From Anthonomus grandis grandis (lineage: Eukaryota > Arthropoda > Insecta > Coleoptera > Curculionidae), in NCBI RefSeq assembly GCF_022605725.1, contig NC_065567.1, positions 39,597,127-39,661,126 on the forward strand: a DNA stretch of 64,000 nt, read 5' to 3'. Below, piece by piece: positions 58,318-64,000 of this stretch (position 1 is the first letter of the stretch; each line of letters starts with the position of its first letter). The notes beneath the pieces are model-generated. The model made no database searches. It was not told the DNA's origin and saw nothing but the letters and a program-made list of their open reading frames with translations. A program made the translations under genes and the position numbers.

Positions 58318-61300
58318 TTTGATATAACCGCTACTTTATGACACCTGATTTGCTAACAATAATATATTGGATATATGTTTTCCAATAAAATGCCTACGTT
58401 TTATAAAACTTTTTTTACAAAAACATTAAAATATTTATGTATATCATTAGGATGTTTATGATTTTAGAAGCATAAAGTTCAAACATTAAAAATGGAGTGT
58501 TGTTACAGATATTTAGATTTGATCGAACAGAATAGCTTTTCCACTTCTTACCAAATAAGAAGTAGAAAAGGATAGAGACGTTAATTAAGAAGTTTTAATA
58601 ATACCCGCAAATTTAAATTTTATCATCTTTAAATAAATAACTAAAGCAAGATTTTCTTATTATACAGCGTGTCTCAAATTTACCCTTACAACAGTATAAT
58701 AATTTCTAAGCGAAATTTTAGATTGTTGTCTTCTAATTAAGGACCGTAAAAAAGTACTTAATGAAATTATCATTTTCTTTTTTATTTAATTTGATATAAT
58801 ATTTTTAAATATTTTTCATTTTTTGATAATTTATTTTAAAATTATAATTCCCTCATACGAGTTTGGGAATATTTCTTATTTCCGTCAAAAAACTGTAAAA
58901 TTATTGTTAACATTTTCTATTGCATGTTGCTTTTGAAAATAAGTAAGTGTCAGTGGCGATGATTGTATTTGCTGTCTGGCTCATGCTTCGAGGTAAAATC
59001 AATACACGCTATTAATTGTAAAAGTTATGGGTTTTCACCATATTGTCAAGACTTACAAATACATCAGTATAATTGATGTGTCTTGGCTTTCTTTTTATAC
59101 AGTACTGTATGTCACGTCATGTCACAGATATTTTTTTTAAAAACATATTATAAAGAAAAACTCTTTACAACTAATTATTAAGCCTTAAAAAACTTGGTAA
59201 ACTTGAATAAAACAGTAATTTACATTTTAGAGTCAATCACAGGCAAATAAATAAGGCTTTGGAAGTATAATTTTAAATCTTGTTGCATTAAAAATGTTCA
59301 CACTTCCAAGTTTCATCAAAGTAGATGGCATTAATTGTATAAACTTGTTAAAAATATGTATTAAAATTGTAAATTAAATTTAAAAGAAGGCTTATACATT
59401 TTATCGTATTATGTCAAGTAGCACTTTTCTCTTAGAGCTATGTGATGTGTTCTAAATTATCTCAGTCCCTTTATACTTTAATTGCTGCTTTCATATGAAA
59501 ATTTATGAATCTACAATATTTACTCGGGACATATTAGCTTATAACAACTAGATATTATCTTTTCATAAAAGATAAATGAAAAAATTTGCATTTCCCATAA
59601 ATCCATATTATAAACGTCTTACCTCTTCTTTTTAAGAAGTTGCCAAATAAATTACAGTTGCAAATTTTTTTTGTTTTTCACTTTGTTTATGTAAATTTGA
59701 TACTGGGTTCTTTATTCTTATTTCTCGTATTTTTATGTGCTAATATGAATCTAAACTAAGCTTTTGTGCTAATTTTTTCAGTTCACTTATGATTCATTCA
59801 CCCCTCTGAACGCTACTGTTTTAACTTCTTTCTATTTTCCTTAAAGACTTGATGTGCGTGGATTTCTGTTTGATAAAGGAGAATATGCTGAAGCTGCTTC
59901 TGCCTTAAAGTCATCCTCCCATACATATCTCAATGTATTTTGGGTGACATATGTTTCGAAGCTTCTTTTTTCCTCGAGTGGGAAGTACTTTCGTCTTATT
60001 TTCTGTTCTTAGACTAAACATTTTATTTTTTAGGCTATTTACTTTAGCCTTTCTCTTATAATAAAAGTAGTTTCTGCGCTACCACTGCTGTGTATAAATT
60101 ATTTTCTTTTAAATTCAATATTTGCTTAAGTTAAATTCATTATTAATTTTCATTTAAAATGAAACAACATTTTCAATCAACTTTAATAAAATTTCCATTT
60201 TATGCTGCATAGTATTTTTCTTTAAAAAACCTCCTAAACCTGGAATTTAACACATTTACGTTCGTGTATACATATGACCTTCTTTTCCAATTTAAGCTAT
60301 CAAACTTTCTAGAAATACTGTATAAACATTCATAATTGTGAATACACTGCATTGTCATCACGCGCCAGGTTTTACAGTTAGTTGGGCGAATATGCTAAAC
60401 TCTTAATTTTCGTAAAACATAATGGATATTTATTACTTACAAAACTTAAAAATACCAATACATAAAACATAAATCTGCATTCAGTATGGAAAAATAATTC
60501 GAAATTTTTGTCAAAGTTTAATCAGGTTTATATTTTAAGAACATAGGCAACTAAAGGTGATCCTTATGATTAAAATTTCGATTTTATCGAACAAATTGAA
60601 TTAGTTAATTATATCTATCGTTTATAATGGCAAAATTTTAAAATATTGGATTTAAAATATTGTGAATATGAAAATAAAGAGTAGCCATTAAAGTTACAAG
60701 TAAAAAACATATATAATTGATCAATAAAAATAACCAAAATTCAATTATTTGTTATGGATTAAAGGTACTGTGAGAGTGTTTCATAGTTTTAGGTACAACT
60801 ACTAGTCATTTTAAGTTATATCAGGTGGTTTCATGACACTTAGTTTACTTTTAAATTGTCAAAATATCATATCTATTTATAACATCTAATATTACATTAC
60901 ATTACATCATTCTTAGGTACGAGATTCTGTGCTAAAACTAAAATAAATTTAGCATCAGAAACAACGAAATTGTGATAAATAAGGCAAAGATAAATTTACA
61001 TTGGATAATAACGAACGAGACTTATATGTGTTATTGTATATGATGTTTACAATAACTACACTACTACTACTATTATGTAGCATTCTTATACCACACGTTT
61101 AAAAGCTAAAGCTTATGTAATACACTTCCGCCTTTTCTCCGCTTTTTTACTAAAATATTTACATAACATACGGCGAGTACAGGGAGTACTATGAGGCGTT
61201 GAAACAAGTGTAACTTGTCAGATAAGACACCTTTAAAACAATGTAAGCATGTGTAATCGATAAATGATTATTATTATCGTTTAAGTTCAGAGTTTTCCAT

Positions 61301-61734
61301 AATAATTCTCAAGATCCAGCGCTTTTAAGATGTTATAAATTTATTGCCTTAAAATTTATATATTCAGTCTAAGACTAGAAGTTATTTTCTAGATTTTATG
61401 ACATATCTTAATTAATATTAAAGCTAAAAATAATAATTTCCTACAGATTTATATCTAGCTTTGTTGGTTATTTTTTTCAGTTTTACTGTAGTACCAATTC
61501 AATGATATTATTCATTTATTGCTAACATATATTTGCATCCATAAAGTATATATTATGGATAAATTCAATTATAATAGAATGAAAGTATTTAATGCCCACT
61601 AAAACATAATAATTGTATTATCAGTGTTAAATAAATTCTCTCTGAACACGTGTTACTGACATGTGTCATGTTATTTCTGTCATATGTCATTCATATTTTT
61701 TGGAATACCCTTACCGAAATACCCCGGATTTCTT

Positions 61735-61782
61735 GAGGTCTGATGACCTAGCAGGTCATCTACGTTTATCATATGAGACCTC
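61735..61782 (+). repeat. Nested stem-loop
   Basis: Outer stem gaggtct (61735-61741) pairs with agacctc (61776-61782). A perfect 8-bp inner hairpin, gatgacct (61742-61749) and aggtcatc (61753-61760), has a 3-nt loop. A 15-nt unpaired segment follows. A ribozyme is not supported, because the conserved GAAA of a hammerhead is absent. Confidence 0.45.
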
Positions 61783-62438
61783 GCCGTCCTAATCAACGCA
61801 GTGCAATTTTGTCGTTTGACTATACATACCACCATTAATAAATGTTTTAATTTATATATGTAAATACATAAATTTTTATTTTCCTAATAAAAATTTTTCA
61901 TGAAGTCACAAAATCTCTAACACTAACACATCTCTAACACATCTTCAGAAAGTTTCTAAGTGGAATAACTTTACAGGAATAACATTAAATTTACTCTTCG
62001 ACAATGTTACAAACAGAATTTTATTATTTTTAGTTTGTTATAATTTATTATATCAAAAAGAAAACATGTGTTGCTTTTTATGTTGGTCATTTTGACTTGT
62101 ATTGTGTCCGATTAGATAGATTCTAAACATGTCCGGATTCGCTAAATTTTGCTTCCACTCTACCTGTTAAATGGGAAGACGATTGAAAGATTTAATTATT
62201 TTTTATATGTTACTTCTCACATGTTAACTTTCAGCAGATATCCAGAATATCCAGTTTTCTAGATTGAGTATTTCAATATTTTCCCAGTCAGTTAACTTTT
62301 TCATATTTTTTGAATATATTTAGGGCCAGAAAAACCTAATTTATAATATTATCTGCTTAGTAACATTTTTGCTAGAGATTTGCAAAATAATATAGCGGGT
62401 TTCTTTGCTATTGTAGTAGTAGTATTAGTACAAAACAT

Positions 62439-62537
62439 AAATAGTAGACAGTAATAAAATGCGAGAAGAGATTTGTACAACGTGTATATATTTATATTAT
62501 ACAAACCTCTTCTCGCATTTTATTATTGCTACTATTT
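62439..62537. repeat. Hairpin with 38-39-bp arms
   Basis: Left arm 62439-62477 and right arm 62500-62537 share aataaaatgcgagaagag and its complement with few differences. A TA-rich loop separates them, and flanking bases extend the pairing weakly. The octamer-plus motif attctctctgaaca at 61636 and its complement at 62583 may be outer ends of the same non-autonomous element. Confidence 0.7.
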
Positions 62538-63555
62538 ATCTATGTGTACACAGTCACTCTTGTAAGTTATGTCATAAATGTTCAGAGAGAATTTTTACCG
62601 CCAATGTAAATTTTGTCTGAAAAGCTACAATGCACCAAATCGCCCCTAGAATCCAAATATTACGTAATATATGGTGTTCTTTGTAATAATTGAATTTGAA
62701 GTCAGATATTGTATTTGGAATAATCTGTATAAAAAACGCTTAACTGAACCAACTTAACTTTCTTCATAACAAAGTGAGATATCCAAAAAACAAAGGCTTA
62801 GAAGAACAAATATAAAAGTTACGAAACTTTTCTTTTTATTTTAAATTAACAATTTGCATAATTTAAAGATAAAAAATAATAAATACTTGAAAACCGCCAT
62901 GAGTATAATCAACGAAATTGGAACTGTGTCTATCAGCGAATAAAATCTATCAAAATGCAATAAAAACATGTTAACAGTACTTAGGGTACTGTGCCAGACA
63001 CAATAATTGTTTTTGAATAAGAATGGCGATAGCGCATGAAATTTTCAGTGTGGCTAAGATAAAAAATTAACAGCTTATGGATCTCGAAAACCATAAGAGG
63101 TACGAGGTCAGTTAAACTTATAAATATCTTAACAAAACATATATGACCAAAAAAGATTTTTTTGGAGAACAGGTTAATAAAGAAAATAATATTCTCTATG
63201 TTTATTTTAGCAAATATTAAATCAATTGAGTACTTATTGCCAATTTCAAATTAAAAATTTATTTTAAGAGAAATATTTTTGACTTAGCAAAACAAGTTAA
63301 GAATAGTTATAGCCAATATTTATTATCCTATAGAAAAATAAAATCTTCTATATAAATCAGTACCATACATGAACTCAACCTTATTTAGATTTTACAAGCG
63401 AATATAAAAGATTGGGTATTTTTAAGTAATTTTTGTCATATATTGTTTTTCATTTTATGGTCCAAAGACTAGGAAAATTAAGCTTAAAATTTATCATTTT
63501 ATTAACATTCAACAGTTATAGCATTCACATTTTTCAAATCATTGGCTACAATATA

Positions 63556-64000
63556 CAGTGTGTCCACGTTTGACTCCCAAAGAGAAACTTTTTTATTTAT
63601 GAGTTTACGAAAAAAATTGATTTTTCACAAAAACTCCTGGGTGAGTTGCATATTTTTTCTGGGTAAGGTAGCCTCACAAGTAAAAGTCCATTATTATTCG
63701 AGGCTCCTTGGCGATCGAGGAATTGGTCCTAGTCGTCGAACTGAGGATTCGGAAAAGTGCCTGAGAAGCCACTGCGCATAATAGAATGCACAGGATGACC
63801 ATCTTGTTAAAAATATGAAGTCTGTCTATCAATAAATAGCGTATTACGTAAATTATCAGAAAAAAAAATTTTGCATTTCCAAAAGTACGCTGATTGATTT
63901 TTTCATTAAAGAAATAGAGTTTAATTATCCATTGTACCTACTTGCATACCAAATGTTTACTTTTTTGGAGTAATTGTTTACTGCAAAGAATCTAAAAATG
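63556..64000 (-). mobile_element. Mariner/DD41D-like element relic, cut by window end
   Basis: It starts cagtgtgtccacg after TA (63554-63555). On the minus strand, fragments read YFQQDGHPVHS (second Asp with PxH) near 63825-63793, GTFPNPQ near 63775-63740 and MDFYL-GYLT (third Asp context) near 63702-63670, in shifting frames with a stop. The missing N-terminal half would lie right of the window. Confidence 0.65.

Larger units (their letters stand above)
57932..63555. other. FGF 3' side and intergenic span, no other gene seen
   Basis: It begins with the probable FGF 3' UTR. No coding sequence was recognised to 63555. Two structured segments (61735-61782 and 62439-62537) are listed separately. 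Confidence 0.5.

Noticed and set aside
61736..61782. Possible hammerhead ribozyme (ctgatga motif)
   Set aside because: The ctgatga is present, but the conserved GAAA and correct stem order are absent.
1..64000. CRISPR array, operon or prokaryotic defence system
   Set aside because: The window is clearly eukaryotic: spliced FGF exons, TA-target transposons and non-LTR retrotransposons. No regularly spaced short repeats were seen.

Overview
This window is AT-rich (roughly 70% or more by eye) eukaryotic DNA with intron-sized spacing, GT-AG splice sites, (TA)n microsatellites and many decayed transposons. An arthropod, most likely an insect, fits best: an FGF gene sits among mariner/Tc1, piggyBac, Penelope-like and Jockey/CR1-like elements. 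A beetle is possible, but that is a guess. There is no prokaryotic signature: no operons, ribosome binding sites or CRISPR.

Only one host gene is supported, a fibroblast growth factor on the + strand. Its 104-nt middle core exon is at 28187-28290. Its terminal coding exon is at 57299-57931, after a 29,008-bp intron. The spliced junction matches the classical FGF family signature. The first core exon was not found, so it is probably upstream of the window. A 42-nt exon-like segment with strong splice sites at 3979-4020 may be another exon, but this is unproven. The protein ends in an unusual basic tail with two lysine-rich blocks.

The rest is intron or intergenic DNA shaped by transposons. 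1-28186: Penelope-like RT relics (about 25-395 and 11415-11590), a non-LTR RT relic (2085-3165), a mariner relic (4590-5360), a foldback region (6467-7110), a chimeric DD41D-type element (15295-16182), another RT relic (about 17130-17450) and a complete but inactivated DD41D element (21749-23825) inserted in a foldback repeat. 28291-57298, the large FGF intron: a second copy of that DD41D element (29212-31160) splitting a non-LTR relic; a second DD41D family (31743-33961), itself hit by a retrotransposon tail; RT relics on the minus strand; a piggyBac relic (36680-38681); a tRNA-like SINE head (about 40020-40085); a 94-bp-arm hairpin (42161-42360); and a DD41D element (44252-45779) lying 6 bp from an apparently intact Tc1 element (45786-47328) whose transposase keeps a DD34E triad. 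Near the end of the intron, an old Tc1 relic surrounds a Penelope-like GIY-YIG relic and a DD82E (Sailor-type) element (52428-54529). 57932-64000: the FGF 3' side, two small hairpin structures and another transposase relic entering at 63556.

Most intervals between these contain nothing I recognise beyond AT-rich sequence. I found no multi-gene system new to biology. The points most worth a second look are the FGF tail, the DD82E element, the long-TIR DD41D family whose repeat mirrors the transposase 3' end, the intact Tc1, and the large hairpins.
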